From: Bacteroidota bacterium
GTDB lineage: Bacteria; Bacteroidota; Ignavibacteria; Kapaibacteriales; UBA2268
DNA length: 42,888 nucleotides
NCBI GenBank assembly: GCA_009777815.1
Contig: WRLB01000006.1
Location: 1 to 42,888 of the forward strand
Direction: 5' to 3'
Shown here: one piece after another, positions 8,307 through 17,571 of the stretch
Numbering within the stretch: the first letter of the stretch is position 1
Layout: each line of letters starts with the position of its first letter
Made by a program: the position numbers and the translations under genes
The notes under the pieces: model-generated
Database searches by the model: none
What the model saw: the letters and a program-made list of their open reading frames with translations, nothing else
Told to the model about the DNA's origin: nothing

Positions 8307-9452
8307 ATGGCAGAAAGAGATTATTATGAAGTGCTTGGCGTAGATAAAAATGCAAGCCAAGATGAAATTAAATCAGCATATAGAAAATTAGCACTAAAAT
8401 ATCATCCCGATAGAAATCCTGATGATGCAACCGCCGAAGAAAAATTTAAAGAAGCAGCCATTGCTTACGAAGTATTAAACGACCAAGATAAAAGACAACG
8501 ATATGACCAATTTGGACACGCAGGTGTTAGTGGTTTCAATGGTGGCGGATATTCCCCGTTCAGCAATATTAATGATATATTTACTCATTTTAGTGATATA
8601 TTTTCAGGTGGATTTACTGATTTCTTCGGTGGAGGAAGTAGCAGAAGTAGACCAAGACGACAACAAGGTGAACGCGGCTCCGATATAAAAATAAAACTAC
8701 CACTAACTATAAACGAAATAGCATTCGGAACAGAAAAAACAATAAAAATTAAAAGATTAACACACTGCTCAAGATGTAAAGGAATGGGGGCAAAAGATGA
8801 TGCAAGCAAAATAAATTGTCCTACTTGTAGTGGAACAGGTGAAGTAAGAAATATTAGTCGGTCAGTGTTCGGTCAAATAGTTAATATTACGGTTTGCCAT
8901 ACTTGTAATGGAGTTGGACAGGTAATTAAAGAAAAATGTCCTGAATGTAACGGCGAAGGCAGAGTTTCGTTTGAAGATACTATAGATGTTACCGTGCCAT
9001 CGGGAGTAAGTAACGACAACTATATTCCTATTTCAGGCAAAGGAAATGCAGGTAGATTCGGCGGTAGAGCAGGTGATTTACTTGTTATATTTGTAGAAAA
9101 AGAACATGAAAAATTTAAAAGAATGGGCGATAATGTGCTATATTCTTTGGATGTAAGTTTTCCTGATTTAGCAATAGGTTCTAATTTTGAAATAGAAACA
9201 TTAGACGGAATTGATAAAATTGAAATACCTACAGGTTCGCAACCTAACGATACAATTAAACTTAAAGATAAAGGCATAAAAGGACTAAATACACACAGAC
9301 GAGGCGATTTTATAGTTATGCTAAATTTATTAATACCAAAGAAAATATCAGCAAAAGAAAAAGAAATTATAACAGAACTCGCATCACACGAAAACTTTCT
9401 AACCAAAAACATAATAACAAAGAAAAAAGGATTGTTCGGAAAACAAAAGTAG
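8307..9452 (+). CDS. dnaJ: chaperone protein DnaJ
   Basis: This is a Hsp40 co-chaperone that delivers substrates to DnaK and stimulates its ATPase. The 381 residues hold the complete type I architecture. The J domain has HPD at 33-35, followed by a Gly/Phe-rich linker (about 70-115). A zinc-finger domain has four CxxCxGxG-like repeats with cysteines at 154/157, 171/174, 197/200 and 211/214. C-terminal substrate-binding domains follow, and the tail is basic ([11 protein letters not shown]). grpE and dnaK are not adjacent. The ATG at 8307 is about 20 bp after a clear -7 box and has no Shine-Dalgarno site. Confidence 0.97.
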   Translation: MAERDYYEVLGVDKNASQDEIKSAYRKLALKYHPDRNPDDATAEEKFKEAAIAYEVLNDQDKRQRYDQFGHAGVSGFNGGGYSPFSNINDIFTHFSDIFSGGFTDFFGGGSSRSRPRRQQGERGSDIKIKLPLTINEIAFGTEKTIKIKRLTHCSRCKGMGAKDDASKINCPTCSGTGEVRNISRSVFGQIVNITVCHTCNGVGQVIKEKCPECNGEGRVSFEDTIDVTVPSGVSNDNYIPISGKGNAGRFGGRAGDLLVIFVEKEHEKFKRMGDNVLYSLDVSFPDLAIGSNFEIETLDGIDKIEIPTGSQPNDTIKLKDKGIKGLNTHRRGDFIVMLNLLIPKKISAKEKEIITELASHENFLTKNIITKKKGLFGKQK

Positions 9453-9492
9453 TTTTTTATCCACTATTTTTAATATAATACTTTACAAAAAA

Positions 9493-9522
9493 AACAGGCA
9501 GACCATAAAAGTTCTGCCTGTT
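9493..9522. terminator. bidirectional terminator between dnaJ and the FKBP gene
   Basis: A perfect 10-bp stem pairs AACAGGCAGA with TCTGCCTGTT. An A-run precedes it and AAAATTTTTT follows, so it can work for both converging genes. Confidence 0.85.
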
Positions 9523-9539
9523 AAAATTTTTTCATTATG

Positions 9540-10313
9540 CTATTCTTTTGGTGGAACTATATCAATAAGTTCTATTTCAAAGATAACTACTGAATTTGGT
9601 GGAACTATACCTGTTTCTTGGTCACCATAGGCTAACTTTGGCGGACATACTACTTCCCATATATCACCAACTTTCATTTTAGTAATTGCCTCTTTCATAC
9701 CTGGCATATTTAGTTGTTCCATAGGAACTGCAGGTGCTTCCATAGTTCTGGTAGATTGGAATTCTTCGCCGTCTATATATTTAGCAACTATATGAAACTT
9801 AACAATATCTGTTGCTTTAGGAGTTGCTCCTGTTCCTGCTTTGATAGAACGATGCTGAAGACCTGATTTTTCAACAACAACATCGGGCTTATTTTTATTA
9901 TCGGCGAGAAATTTTTCACCATCTTGTTTTGCTGTTTTTTTACGTTCTTCATATTGATTTTGTCTTTCTTCGAATTCTTTTTGCTGTTTTTCTTGCATTA
10001 TTGCTTGCATTTTCATAAGCACAGAATCTATTACTTCTTTGGTTAATAATGGGCTTGTAGTATCTTCATTGTATATAATACCTGCTTTCAGTCCTTGAAA
10101 AACAATGTCCATATTAACATCCATAGAGTCCTTTTTCAGACGTGAAAGAAAATTATTACCAATATCGAAGCCCAACGAGTAACTTAAACTATCATAATAA
10201 TTAGTAAAAGTTATTGCACTTGTTTCTTTTTCTTGTGGCGTATTATTGCTTGAGCAGGAAGAAAACAATAATATAGAAACAGCCACCATTGTCAAAATTG
10301 TTTTAAAATTCAT
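9540..10313 (-). CDS. FKBP-type peptidyl-prolyl isomerase lipoprotein
   Basis: This 257-residue protein begins with a lipoprotein signal ending in LLFSSC, with C20 as the likely lipidation site. Residues of about 35-130 form the FKBP_N dimerisation region (YSLGFDIGNNF) with a long charged helix (QEKQQKEFEERQNQYEERKK). The C-terminal FKBP domain (about 150-255) contains VKFHIVAKYIDGEEFQST, GMKEAITKMKVGDIWEVVCP, LAYGDQETGIVPPNSVVIFE and IELIDI, with the usual active-site aromatics partly kept. It probably assists folding of exported proteins in the periplasm or at the outer membrane, like FkpA or Mip. It is convergent with dnaJ and separated by a shared terminator. Confidence 0.92.
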   Translation of the reverse strand: MNFKTILTMVAVSILLFSSCSSNNTPQEKETSAITFTNYYDSLSYSLGFDIGNNFLSRLKKDSMDVNMDIVFQGLKAGIIYNEDTTSPLLTKEVIDSVLMKMQAIMQEKQQKEFEERQNQYEERKKTAKQDGEKFLADNKNKPDVVVEKSGLQHRSIKAGTGATPKATDIVKFHIVAKYIDGEEFQSTRTMEAPAVPMEQLNMPGMKEAITKMKVGDIWEVVCPPKLAYGDQETGIVPPNSVVIFEIELIDIVPPKE

Positions 10314-10356
10314 TTTTTATATTTTAATTAAATTAATATTCTAAATTATATTTTTA

Positions 10357-10364
10357 CAAAAATA
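10357..10364 (-). promoter_or_regulatory. -7 box for the FKBP lipoprotein gene
   Basis: The minus strand reads TATTTTTG about 45 bp before the start codon at 10313, matching TAnnTTTG. Confidence 0.5.
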
Positions 10365-10433
10365 CAAAAATTATTTTAAAATAGAATATTATTTCAGTAT
10401 CCCCTAATTTTAATACAATATTATGTTACTAAA

Positions 10434-10628
10434 AAAGAGTTTGTAACACTCTTTTAAGAGTTCCTGACACTCGTTTAAGAGCGTAGCTAAACTCTTTTAA
10501 GAGTTTCCTAAACTCGTTTAAGAGTTCCTGACAATCGTTTAAGAGTTTCCTAAACTCGTTTAAGAGTGTAGCTAAACTCGTTTAAGAGTTCCTGACAATC
10601 TTTTAAGAGTTATATAAACTCTTTTTTT
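10434..10628. repeat. 21-22-bp palindromic word array
   Basis: About eight units of the type CTCGTTTAAGA then GTTCCTGACA. The TAAGAG word starts at 10455, 10476, 10498, 10519, 10540, 10561, 10583 and 10604, giving steps of 21 or 22 bp. Each unit contains the palindrome AACTCTTTTAAGAGTT or its AACTCGTTTAAGAGTT variant, and the linkers alternate among TTCCTGACA, TTTCCTA and GTAGCTA. The array fills most of the 400-bp gap between the FKBP gene and glyA. No gene is seen in it. Confidence 0.9.
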
Positions 10629-10677
10629 TTAATGTAATTTTTAGATGCCACCTTACTATTTTTATCAAATATTTTCT

Positions 10678-10685
10678 TATTTTTG
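10678..10685 (+). promoter_or_regulatory. -7 box for glyA
   Basis: TATTTTTG lies 28 bp before the ATG at 10714 in the recurrent TTATTTTTGTG context. No Shine-Dalgarno site follows. Confidence 0.6.
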
Positions 10686-10713
10686 TGAATTGTATAATTA
10701 AAAATAAAAAGTA

Positions 10714-12003
10714 ATGTATAATTTAATCAAACAAGCAGACCCCGATTTGTATCAATCACTCGAAAATGAGTTGAAAAGGCAAACAACTAAACTTGAACTT
10801 ATCGCAAGTGAAAACTTTACATCCCCCGAAGTAATGGAAGCACAAGGTTCTATTATGACTAATAAATATGCCGAAGGTTATCCTGGCAATAGATATTATG
10901 GTGGATGCGAATATGTGGATGTTGCTGAAAATATTGCTCGTGATAGAGCAAAAAAATTATTTAAAGCCGAATATGCTAATGTTCAACCTCATAGCGGTTC
11001 ATCTGCAAATATGGCTGTTTATCACTCTTTTATCAAAATTGGTGATAATGTTCTCGGTATGAAATTAGAACACGGCGGGCATTTAACACATGGTTCGCCT
11101 GTTAATTTTTCGGGCAGATTTTTCAATTTTATTCCTTACGAACTTGGCGAAGATGGAAGAATTGATTATAATCAAGTTGAAGATTTAGCAAAGAAAAATA
11201 AGCCGAAACTTATTACAGTTGGTGCTTCTGCATATTCGCGTGATATAGATTATAAGGCATTTAGAGACATTGCTGATTCTGTTGGTGCTTTTTTATTTGC
11301 TGATATAGCCCATCCTGCAGGAATTATCGCTCGCGGATATTTAACTAATGCAGTTGAATATGCACATGTCACCGCTACTACAACACATAAAACATTGCGT
11401 GGTCCAAGAGGTGGATTAATTTTACTTGGAAAAGATTTTGATAATCCTTTCGGTATAGTTGCACCTAAATCGGGGCGAACTCGTAAAATGAGTGAAGTTA
11501 TTGATAGTTGGGTTATGCCGGGATTACAAGGTGGTCCTTTGATGCATGTTATTGCTGCTAAAGCCGTTGCTTTTGCTGAATGCTTAACTGATAGTTATGA
11601 TAACTATATTAAACAGGTTTTAGCAAACGCTAAAGCACTCTGCAACGCAATGATAGAAAAAGGTTATCAAGTTGTATCAGGCGGCACAGATAATCATTTG
11701 ATGCTAATTGACATCAGAAATAAAGGATTAACAGGTAAAACCGCACAACTTACATTAGACGAAGCAGGTATTACTTGTAATAAAAATACCGTTCCTAATG
11801 AAACAAATTCAGCACTCGTTACATCAGGTATTCGTCTTGGAACACCTGCATTAACTACTCGTGGATTTAAGGAAACAGATTTCAAACAAGTTGCCGAGTT
11901 TATAGATAAAGCATTGAAAAATACAGACAAGCCCGAAGTATTAAAACAAATATCTAACGATGTCAGCAACTTTGCAAGTAAGTTTCCATTGCATGTGAAG
12001 TAA
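10714..12003 (+). CDS. glyA: serine hydroxymethyltransferase
   Basis: This PLP enzyme interconverts serine and glycine and loads tetrahydrofolate with one-carbon units in the cytoplasm. The 429 residues are full length. [11 protein letters not shown] (27-37), [14 protein letters not shown] (50-64), and the [14 protein letters not shown]-site region (93-103) are intact. The aldimine lysine is K226 in [20 protein letters not shown] near 268 and the C-terminal [13 protein letters not shown] are also standard. It is a single gene with its own promoter and a strong terminator. Confidence 0.98.
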   Translation: MYNLIKQADPDLYQSLENELKRQTTKLELIASENFTSPEVMEAQGSIMTNKYAEGYPGNRYYGGCEYVDVAENIARDRAKKLFKAEYANVQPHSGSSANMAVYHSFIKIGDNVLGMKLEHGGHLTHGSPVNFSGRFFNFIPYELGEDGRIDYNQVEDLAKKNKPKLITVGASAYSRDIDYKAFRDIADSVGAFLFADIAHPAGIIARGYLTNAVEYAHVTATTTHKTLRGPRGGLILLGKDFDNPFGIVAPKSGRTRKMSEVIDSWVMPGLQGGPLMHVIAAKAVAFAECLTDSYDNYIKQVLANAKALCNAMIEKGYQVVSGGTDNHLMLIDIRNKGLTGKTAQLTLDEAGITCNKNTVPNETNSALVTSGIRLGTPALTTRGFKETDFKQVAEFIDKALKNTDKPEVLKQISNDVSNFASKFPLHVK

Positions 12004-12014
12004 AATAATGTTAT

Positions 12015-12057
12015 AAACCTGTCATACCGAATTTTGTTTTTTCGGTATGACGGGTTT
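12015..12057. terminator. terminator of glyA
   Basis: The stem pairs AAACCTGTCATACCGAA (12015-12031) with TTCGGTATGACGGGTTT (12041-12057), followed by a T-rich run. The TGTCATACCGAA arm resembles the family B dispersed repeat, so this terminator may derive from it. Confidence 0.85.
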
Positions 12058-12070
12058 TTCTTTTTTTTCG

Positions 12071-12078
12071 TATATTTG
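12071..12078 (+). promoter_or_regulatory. -7 box for the antiporter gene
   Basis: TATATTTG lies 20 bp before the ATG at 12099, leaving a leader of only about 14 nt and no Shine-Dalgarno site. Confidence 0.6.
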
Positions 12079-12098
12079 TTAAAATAATTATATAATAT

Positions 12099-14099
12099 AT
12101 GATACCTTTTCAATTACCTGTAGAAATTATTTGTGTTCTTTTCTTTGTTTTTTGGGTAGTTCCCGGAATATCAAAGAAAATTAAAGTTCCTAATATTATC
12201 TTATATATCATTTTCGGAATAATTATCGGACCTTACGGAATAGGATTAGTAGATAATGACGATAGAGTAAAATTATTATCAGACATAGGAATAATGTTCA
12301 TAATGTTTCTTGCAGGTTTAGAACTAAATCCCGCACAAATAAGAACCAATAAAAGAAATACAACAGTGTATGGAATATTAACTATAATAATACCTGTTGT
12401 TATTGGATTTAGCATATTTCATTTTGTTTTAGATTACGGAATATCTACTTCAATTTTAGTAGCATTAATGTTTGCAACGCAGACACTTGTATCTTATCCA
12501 ATAGTAAGCAGATTAGGTTTAACATCCAAACGAAGCGTTATAACAGCAGTTGGTGGCACAATTATTAGTGATTCTGTTGTGCTATTTTCTATCGGAATAG
12601 TATTAGCAAGTAGTAAAGGAAATATAAGTATAGAGTATTTATTAAAGTTTGTATTATTAATTGTTGGGTTTATATTTATAGTATTATTTTTGTTTCCGTT
12701 AGTAATTAAAAGGTATTTTAGCAAGATAGAAGAGAGTGTTTATGGTAGTTTTTCGTTAGTAATTTTCTTTTTGTTTTTAGCAGGAAGTATGGCACATTTA
12801 GTAGGATTAGAACCAATAATAGGAGCATTTTTAACGGGTATAACATTAACTAAATATATACCTAAGAACTCGTCATTACTATCTAATTTACATTTTGTAG
12901 GCGATGGCATATTTATACCTGTTTTTTTATTTTACGTTGGAATGCTAATAGATTATCAAGCAGTAATAACAGATAGTGATACATTATTAATAGCAGCCAT
13001 ATTAGTTATAATAGCAATACCTACAAAATTATTCCCTGCTTTTATTTCGGGTAAGATATTTAAGTTTAGTAGTAGCGAAATAGGTGTATTATTTGGTTTA
13101 ACATCAGCACATGCAGCAGTAGTTATAGCAACAGCACTTATAGGTTACAACATTGGAATAATATCGCTTCATATACTAAATGCTACTGTATTATTGATAT
13201 TAATATCTTGTATAGTGAGTTCCATAGTTACAGAACATTTTGGTAGAAAACTTGTATTAGAAAGCCCGCCAATAGAAATAGATGAAGATGCTAATGAAAG
13301 AGTAGTAGTTCCGTATGCTAACCCTGAAACAGTGGATAAACTTTTATCAATTGCAGTTAATTTTACTTATCCTAATCCTAATAATGTTATACATCCTTTA
13401 ACAATAGTTCAAGCAAATAACGAACAATATAAAGAAACAATTCTAATAAATAGGAAGAAAATAACAGAATTTACTAAAAGTAAATACTCAAAAGATATTC
13501 GTTTTAATCCTGTATCAAGAATTGATGTTAATACCGTAATGGGAATAAATAGAGCGTTAAAAGAATTAACTTCTACGATGCTAATTATTGGATGGCCTAA
13601 GAACATTCATAGATGGGATATACTCGGAAAGCATATTGATGTAATATTGGAAGAAAATGATATACAAACTGTAATTAGCCACATAAACCAACCTATTACT
13701 GCTTTCAAAAATATAATAGTAGGCGTGCCTGATAATGCTAATTTAGAAAAAGGATTTACTAAATGGATGCGACATATAAGTAATTTTGCAAGTAATACGA
13801 ACCTGCCTGTTACTTATGCAAGTTCTGATTTTATGATAGAAATTATTAAGCAACATTGTAATAAGAACCTAAAAGAATTCCAGCCAAGTTATAATATAGT
13901 AAAGTATGAAGATAGATTAGATTATATAGATAAATTAGAACAAACAACGCTATTTATAATTTTGTTTGCTCGCGAAAAAAGTATTTCTTTTGAAACACAA
14001 TCAGAAAAAATAATCAATGTTTTAAAAAATAAAGAGGCATATCTAAACTTCATAGTAATAGTTCCCGAACAATATCCGATAGAAAAACACCTGATATAA
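12099..14099 (+). CDS. monovalent cation:proton antiporter (CPA2, Kef-like)
   Basis: This 666-residue membrane protein has a Na+/H+ exchanger domain with about 12 hydrophobic segments in residues 1-385. It begins with PNIILYIIFGIIIGPYGIGL. FLAGLELNPAQIRTN near 66-80 is the typical CPA2 signature, and VGLEPIIGAFLTGITL and LFGLTSAHAAVVIATALIGYNIG follow. The C-terminal 270 residues (from VVVPYANPETVDK) look like a soluble cytoplasmic regulatory module with USP-like alternating strands and helices. There is no clear TrkA-N glycine-rich nucleotide site. It probably exchanges Na+ or K+ for H+ across the inner membrane for pH or ion homeostasis. The exact ion is not shown by sequence. Confidence 0.9.
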   Translation: MIPFQLPVEIICVLFFVFWVVPGISKKIKVPNIILYIIFGIIIGPYGIGLVDNDDRVKLLSDIGIMFIMFLAGLELNPAQIRTNKRNTTVYGILTIIIPVVIGFSIFHFVLDYGISTSILVALMFATQTLVSYPIVSRLGLTSKRSVITAVGGTIISDSVVLFSIGIVLASSKGNISIEYLLKFVLLIVGFIFIVLFLFPLVIKRYFSKIEESVYGSFSLVIFFLFLAGSMAHLVGLEPIIGAFLTGITLTKYIPKNSSLLSNLHFVGDGIFIPVFLFYVGMLIDYQAVITDSDTLLIAAILVIIAIPTKLFPAFISGKIFKFSSSEIGVLFGLTSAHAAVVIATALIGYNIGIISLHILNATVLLILISCIVSSIVTEHFGRKLVLESPPIEIDEDANERVVVPYANPETVDKLLSIAVNFTYPNPNNVIHPLTIVQANNEQYKETILINRKKITEFTKSKYSKDIRFNPVSRIDVNTVMGINRALKELTSTMLIIGWPKNIHRWDILGKHIDVILEENDIQTVISHINQPITAFKNIIVGVPDNANLEKGFTKWMRHISNFASNTNLPVTYASSDFMIEIIKQHCNKNLKEFQPSYNIVKYEDRLDYIDKLEQTTLFIILFAREKSISFETQSEKIINVLKNKEAYLNFIVIVPEQYPIEKHLI

Positions 14100-14123
14100 C
14101 ATTTGCTTCAGTATAACATCATT

Positions 14124-14147
14124 AACACGGGGATTCCTCCTCGTGTT
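14124..14147. terminator. family A hairpin after the antiporter gene
   Basis: AACACGGGGA and TCCTCGTGTT pair almost perfectly around a small loop, and TGCTTTTTCC follows. It lies 25 bp after the antiporter stop codon and is a plausible terminator derived from the dispersed hairpin family. Confidence 0.6.
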
Positions 14148-14169
14148 TGCTTTTTCCACCTATTTTTCT

Positions 14170-14177
14170 TATTTTTG
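14170..14177 (+). promoter_or_regulatory. -7 box for the BspA-like gene
   Basis: TATTTTTG in the context CTTATTTTTGCAA lies 42 bp before the ATG at 14219. Confidence 0.55.
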
Positions 14178-14218
14178 CAATTATTAAAACGATTTCTATA
14201 ATAATATAAGATATACAA

Positions 14219-15472
14219 ATGATTTATTCGCCTATTTTTTGCACGAACGCACAAACAACTATTACTTCCTTCACTCAAAATGGAAAAACAGCTGCCGATT
14301 GTATAATTAACAGCGGAGAATATACAGGTGCGTCAATTTCGGGCGATATAATAATTGCTGACGGATTAGATATACCTGATTATGCTTTTGCAGGAAATAC
14401 TAAAATAACATCAGTGAAAGCCGCAGGTAATATAGGAACTATAGGTGAGGAGGCATTTTATAAGAGTTCAGCAATATTTACTTTTAATGATGTAAGATTT
14501 ATAGGTGCGTATGCATTTAGAGAGGGTTCGGGTGATATTACCTTTAATAATGTAAGATTTATAAGTGCGTATGCATTTAGAGAGGGTTCGGGTGATATTA
14601 CCTTTAATAATGTAACACTTATAGGTGCGGATGCATTTAGAGAGAGTTCGGGTGATATTACTTTTAATAATGTAGCACTTATAACTGAGGAGGCATTTAG
14701 AGAGGGTTCGGGAGATATTACCTTTAATAATGTAACACTTATACGTTTGGGTGCATTTTTGAAGAATTCAGGTGCTATTACCTTTAATAATGTAGGAACT
14801 ATAGATGAGGGGGCATTTATTGTTAGTGAGGGTGCTATTACCTTTAATAATGTAGGAACTATAGATGAGGGGGCATTTATGGAGAGTTCAGGTGCTATTA
14901 CCTTTAATGATGTAGAAACTATAAAGAAGCGTGCATTTGCGGGGAGTTCAGGTGCTATTACCTTTAATAATGTAGGAACTATAGAAGTGGATGCATTTCT
15001 TGAGAGTTCAGGTGCTATTACTTTTAATGATGTAGGAACTATAGAAGAGGGGGCATTTTTTGTAAGTAAGGTTGATATTACATTTAATGATGTAGGAACT
15101 ATAGGTAAGTATGCATTTTGGGAGAGTTCAGGTGCTATTACCCTTAATAATGTAGGAACTATAGGTAAGTATGCATTTAAAGAGAGTTCGGGTGATATTA
15201 CCTTTAATAATGTAGGAACTATAGAGAAGGGTGCATTTGATGAAAGTCAATCACAGATTTATGTTTCTCATCAAATGACAGACGCAAAGATAGAAGAGTT
15301 CTATAATCCAGTTGGTTGTTATCAAGGAAAAGTAAAAAGATTACCAGAACCAGAGCAAGGTTTAAGATATATTAACACGGGGGCAAGCCCCCGTGCTAAT
15401 AGAAAAGAAGTAGGTAAGTTATCACGGGGATTAATCCGCGTGTTAAAAAAGATGCAAAAAGTTGTTAAGTAG
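14219..15472 (+). CDS. BspA-like leucine-rich repeat surface protein
   Basis: This 417-residue protein is dominated by about 14 tandem 20-residue repeats (about 75-345) of the type GDITFNNVGTIEEGAFxESS, the BspA/LRR_5 pattern that forms a solenoid in surface adhesins. At DNA level the unit is exactly 60 bp and adjacent copies are nearly identical, pointing to recent expansion. The N-terminus (MIYSPIFCTNAQTT) resembles only the end of a signal peptide, and an in-frame stop at 14207 blocks extension, so the signal is truncated or a frameshift hides it. The C-terminus has no T9SS domain. From about residue 380 (INTGASPRANRKE) it is translated family A and B repeat DNA. It may be a decaying or phase-variable surface protein. 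Confidence 0.8.
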   Translation: MIYSPIFCTNAQTTITSFTQNGKTAADCIINSGEYTGASISGDIIIADGLDIPDYAFAGNTKITSVKAAGNIGTIGEEAFYKSSAIFTFNDVRFIGAYAFREGSGDITFNNVRFISAYAFREGSGDITFNNVTLIGADAFRESSGDITFNNVALITEEAFREGSGDITFNNVTLIRLGAFLKNSGAITFNNVGTIDEGAFIVSEGAITFNNVGTIDEGAFMESSGAITFNDVETIKKRAFAGSSGAITFNNVGTIEVDAFLESSGAITFNDVGTIEEGAFFVSKVDITFNDVGTIGKYAFWESSGAITLNNVGTIGKYAFKESSGDITFNNVGTIEKGAFDESQSQIYVSHQMTDAKIEEFYNPVGCYQGKVKRLPEPEQGLRYINTGASPRANRKEVGKLSRGLIRVLKKMQKVVK

Positions 15473-15497
15473 ATGCTGAAACGAGTTTGGAATAACA
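15372..15497. repeat. two A hairpins and an inverted B arm overlapping a gene 3' end
   Basis: The first A hairpin, 15372-15399, pairs AACACGGGGG with CCCCCGTGCT. A second, at about 15420-15444, pairs ATCACGGGGA with TCCGCGTGTT. The B arm at 15471-15497 reads AGATGCTGAAACGAGTT then TGGAATAACA. The order A-A-B' matches the right part of the complete composite at 3833-4001. The BspA-like reading frame runs through both hairpins and stops at the edge of the B arm. Confidence 0.8.
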
Positions 15498-15539
15498 TTT
15501 TTTTTCATTATTTTAAAGATTATTTAAAAGCGTTAGAAT

Positions 15540-16082
15540 ATGGAAAGTGAAAAAATAAAAGCAACAACCGTAGTTGGTGTAATACGCGATGGTAAAGTTT
15601 GTCTCGGCTCCGATGGACAAGTAACTATGGGGCAATCTATTGTAATGAAATCAAATGCCCGAAAGGTTAGAAAGATTTATAACAATCAGATATTAGTAGG
15701 TTTTGCAGGAAGCACTGCAGATGCCTTTACATTACTACAACGATTCGAAGAAAAAGTAGAATCTTTTCGCGGCAATCTAATGAAAGCATCAATAGAAATG
15801 GCTAAGGACTGGCGAACAGATAAATATCTTCGCAGATTAGAGGCAATGTTAGTTGTAATGAACAAGACGGAAGCACTTCTTATAAGTGGCACAGGCGATG
15901 TAATAGAACCCGAAGAAGGCATCATTACTATTGGTTCGGGAGGACCTTATGCCTTGGCAGCAGCCCAAGCAATGATGAAGCATACTAATATGTCGGCTCG
16001 CGAAATAGTAGAAGAAGCATTAAAAATTGCAGGAAATATCTGTATATACACAAATACAAATCTAACCATAGAAGAGTTGTAA
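15540..16082 (+). CDS. hslV: ATP-dependent protease proteolytic subunit HslV
   Basis: HslV is the proteasome-like threonine peptidase that pairs with the AAA+ unfoldase HslU. The 180 residues match the family. After a short propeptide (MESEKIKA) the TTVVGV sequence supplies the N-terminal catalytic threonine, probably T9 after processing. [29 protein letters not shown], and [15 protein letters not shown] followed by [17 protein letters not shown] are standard. hslU, usually the next gene, is absent; downstream lies a convergent outer-membrane protein gene. HslU must be encoded elsewhere if the protease is functional. There is no clear ribosome-binding site before the ATG. Confidence 0.95.
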   Translation: MESEKIKATTVVGVIRDGKVCLGSDGQVTMGQSIVMKSNARKVRKIYNNQILVGFAGSTADAFTLLQRFEEKVESFRGNLMKASIEMAKDWRTDKYLRRLEAMLVVMNKTEALLISGTGDVIEPEEGIITIGSGGPYALAAAQAMMKHTNMSAREIVEEALKIAGNICIYTNTNLTIEEL

Positions 16083-16173
16083 TGAAAAAAAATATCCCGT
16101 TGTTAATTTGGGGACGTGCTTATATAAAAATGTTGTGCAGATACAAATAAACTCGGCAAACATAATACAAAAC

Positions 16174-16851
16174 TTAAAAAATTATTCCTAATGAAAATGT
16201 AAAGTATTGTTTTGTGGGTTCTTCGTTATCGTATTTTATAATATTTACACTATTAAATTTTGCTTCTAAATTTAGCGATACTAACGACAAATCAATATCT
16301 ATTCCTGCTCCAACAGAATAGCCCAATCTATGCTGTGTTGTTGATGTTGCAATAGGTATAGAAATATCATTAGTCCAAAAAATATCATAAGTGTAAGAAA
16401 TATAATTGTAACATAAATTTGCATTTAGATACGGCGATATAAATTTCTTAAACAGATGCCCGTTTATACCGACTGAAATAGGAACTATGTTTGCTGTAGA
16501 TTGTGTTTTTGCTATAACTGTATCTATTCCCAGCGGAACTAATTCATAAATACCTTCATTAAAGCGTGACAGACCAATAGTAGGCACAAAAGTAAAATTA
16601 TTAGATAGCGAAACTCTGCCTTGTATTTGTATATTATAACCTATATTAGTGGCAGTTTTTAGCAAAAACATTCCAAAAGTGTCAATATCTTTTCCTTCTA
16701 TACGTTGCCGAGCGTCATCGTAGAATTGTGATACTTTTTCATTGGGGATTGCCAGTCCTACTGATAAGCCGATATGCAATTTATTTTCTGCATTTAGTTC
16801 TATTATTAGCACTAATAATAGTAGGAATATAAAATTTATTTTTTTTAACAT
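16174..16851 (-). CDS. small outer-membrane beta-barrel protein
   Basis: This 225-residue protein has a signal peptide (INFIFLLLLVLIIELNA, cleavage near residue 22). Its remaining sequence alternates hydrophobic residues in strands of 8-12: LHIGLSVGLAIP, NIGYNIQIQGRVSL, NFTFVPTIGLSRF, NIVPISVGINGHLF, HRLGYSVGAGIDIDL, VSLNLEAKFNSVNI. It ends in a typical barrel terminus (YFTFSLGIIF). This fits an eight-stranded OmpA/OmpX-like porin-family barrel (OMP_b-brl). The role is unknown. It is convergent with hslV with about 90 bp between them. Confidence 0.82.
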   Translation of the reverse strand: MLKKINFIFLLLLVLIIELNAENKLHIGLSVGLAIPNEKVSQFYDDARQRIEGKDIDTFGMFLLKTATNIGYNIQIQGRVSLSNNFTFVPTIGLSRFNEGIYELVPLGIDTVIAKTQSTANIVPISVGINGHLFKKFISPYLNANLCYNYISYTYDIFWTNDISIPIATSTTQHRLGYSVGAGIDIDLSLVSLNLEAKFNSVNIIKYDNEEPTKQYFTFSLGIIF

Positions 16852-16891
16852 AATATTAATAAAGAATGAGTAAAACTCACATTGCTATTTT

Positions 16892-16899
16892 CAAAAATA
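16892..16899 (-). promoter_or_regulatory. -7 box for the small barrel gene
   Basis: The minus strand reads CCTTATTTTTG, including the TATTTTTG box, about 41 bp before the start at 16851. Confidence 0.55.
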
Positions 16900-17016
16900 A
16901 GGAATTTTTGTATAAAAAAAGCGTTGCAAATATGGTTCAATTAGAAAGTTTCATAAAAAACATTTTTTTCAAAAATATAATTATTTTACGTAACATTATA
17001 TTAAGTATTTAGAGAT

Positions 17017-17505
17017 TTGAAAGAAAAATTGTTTGCATCTATATCTAAAAAAATGGGAATAACTATAACAGAATTTTATGTTGTTCTAATTATTGTTATC
17101 GGTTTTGCATTTGGTGGTATTGGAAAGAATTACTTTCCTTTAAATGAAAAACAAAATAATATTTCTGCTGATTCGTTAAGAAGTATTTTAGATAGTATTT
17201 CAAATATAGAAAAAACTAAATTTGTTGGAACAGATACAAGCAATAACGCTGTCCAAGAATTAGTAGAAGCAGATACATTTTTTTATAAAAAGCCACCTAA
17301 AAAAACTGATTTTAATGGCATCGTCAACATTAATACTGCTACAAAAAAAGAATTGATGCAACTTTATAATATAGGGAATAAGACGGCTGATAAAATTATT
17401 GAATATAGAACTAAACACCAATTTAGAAGACCTGAAGATATATTAAATGTAAAAGGTATCGGACCTAATACTTATAGCAAAATAAAAAATAATATCGCTG
17501 TTTAG
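17017..17505 (+). CDS. ComEA-like helix-hairpin-helix protein
   Basis: This 162-residue protein has one membrane anchor (about 16-35, ITEFYVVLIIVIGFAFGGIG), a polar linker and a C-terminal double helix-hairpin-helix domain (101-162). That domain carries the ComEA signature VNINTATKKELMQLYNIGNKTA then IIEYRTKH F, and LNVKGIGPNTYSKIK. ComEA proteins bind incoming double-stranded DNA in competence; in this phylum many short homologues of unknown role exist. The start is a TTG at 17017; an ATG at 17053 (residue 13) is the alternative and would keep the anchor. No other competence gene is adjacent. Confidence 0.85.
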   Translation: MKEKLFASISKKMGITITEFYVVLIIVIGFAFGGIGKNYFPLNEKQNNISADSLRSILDSISNIEKTKFVGTDTSNNAVQELVEADTFFYKKPPKKTDFNGIVNINTATKKELMQLYNIGNKTADKIIEYRTKHQFRRPEDILNVKGIGPNTYSKIKNNIAV

Positions 17506-17571
17506 AAAAATAATAATTTTATTGGAGATTGCTAATCATAGGATGATATCGTGTTTTATATACATTAATAA

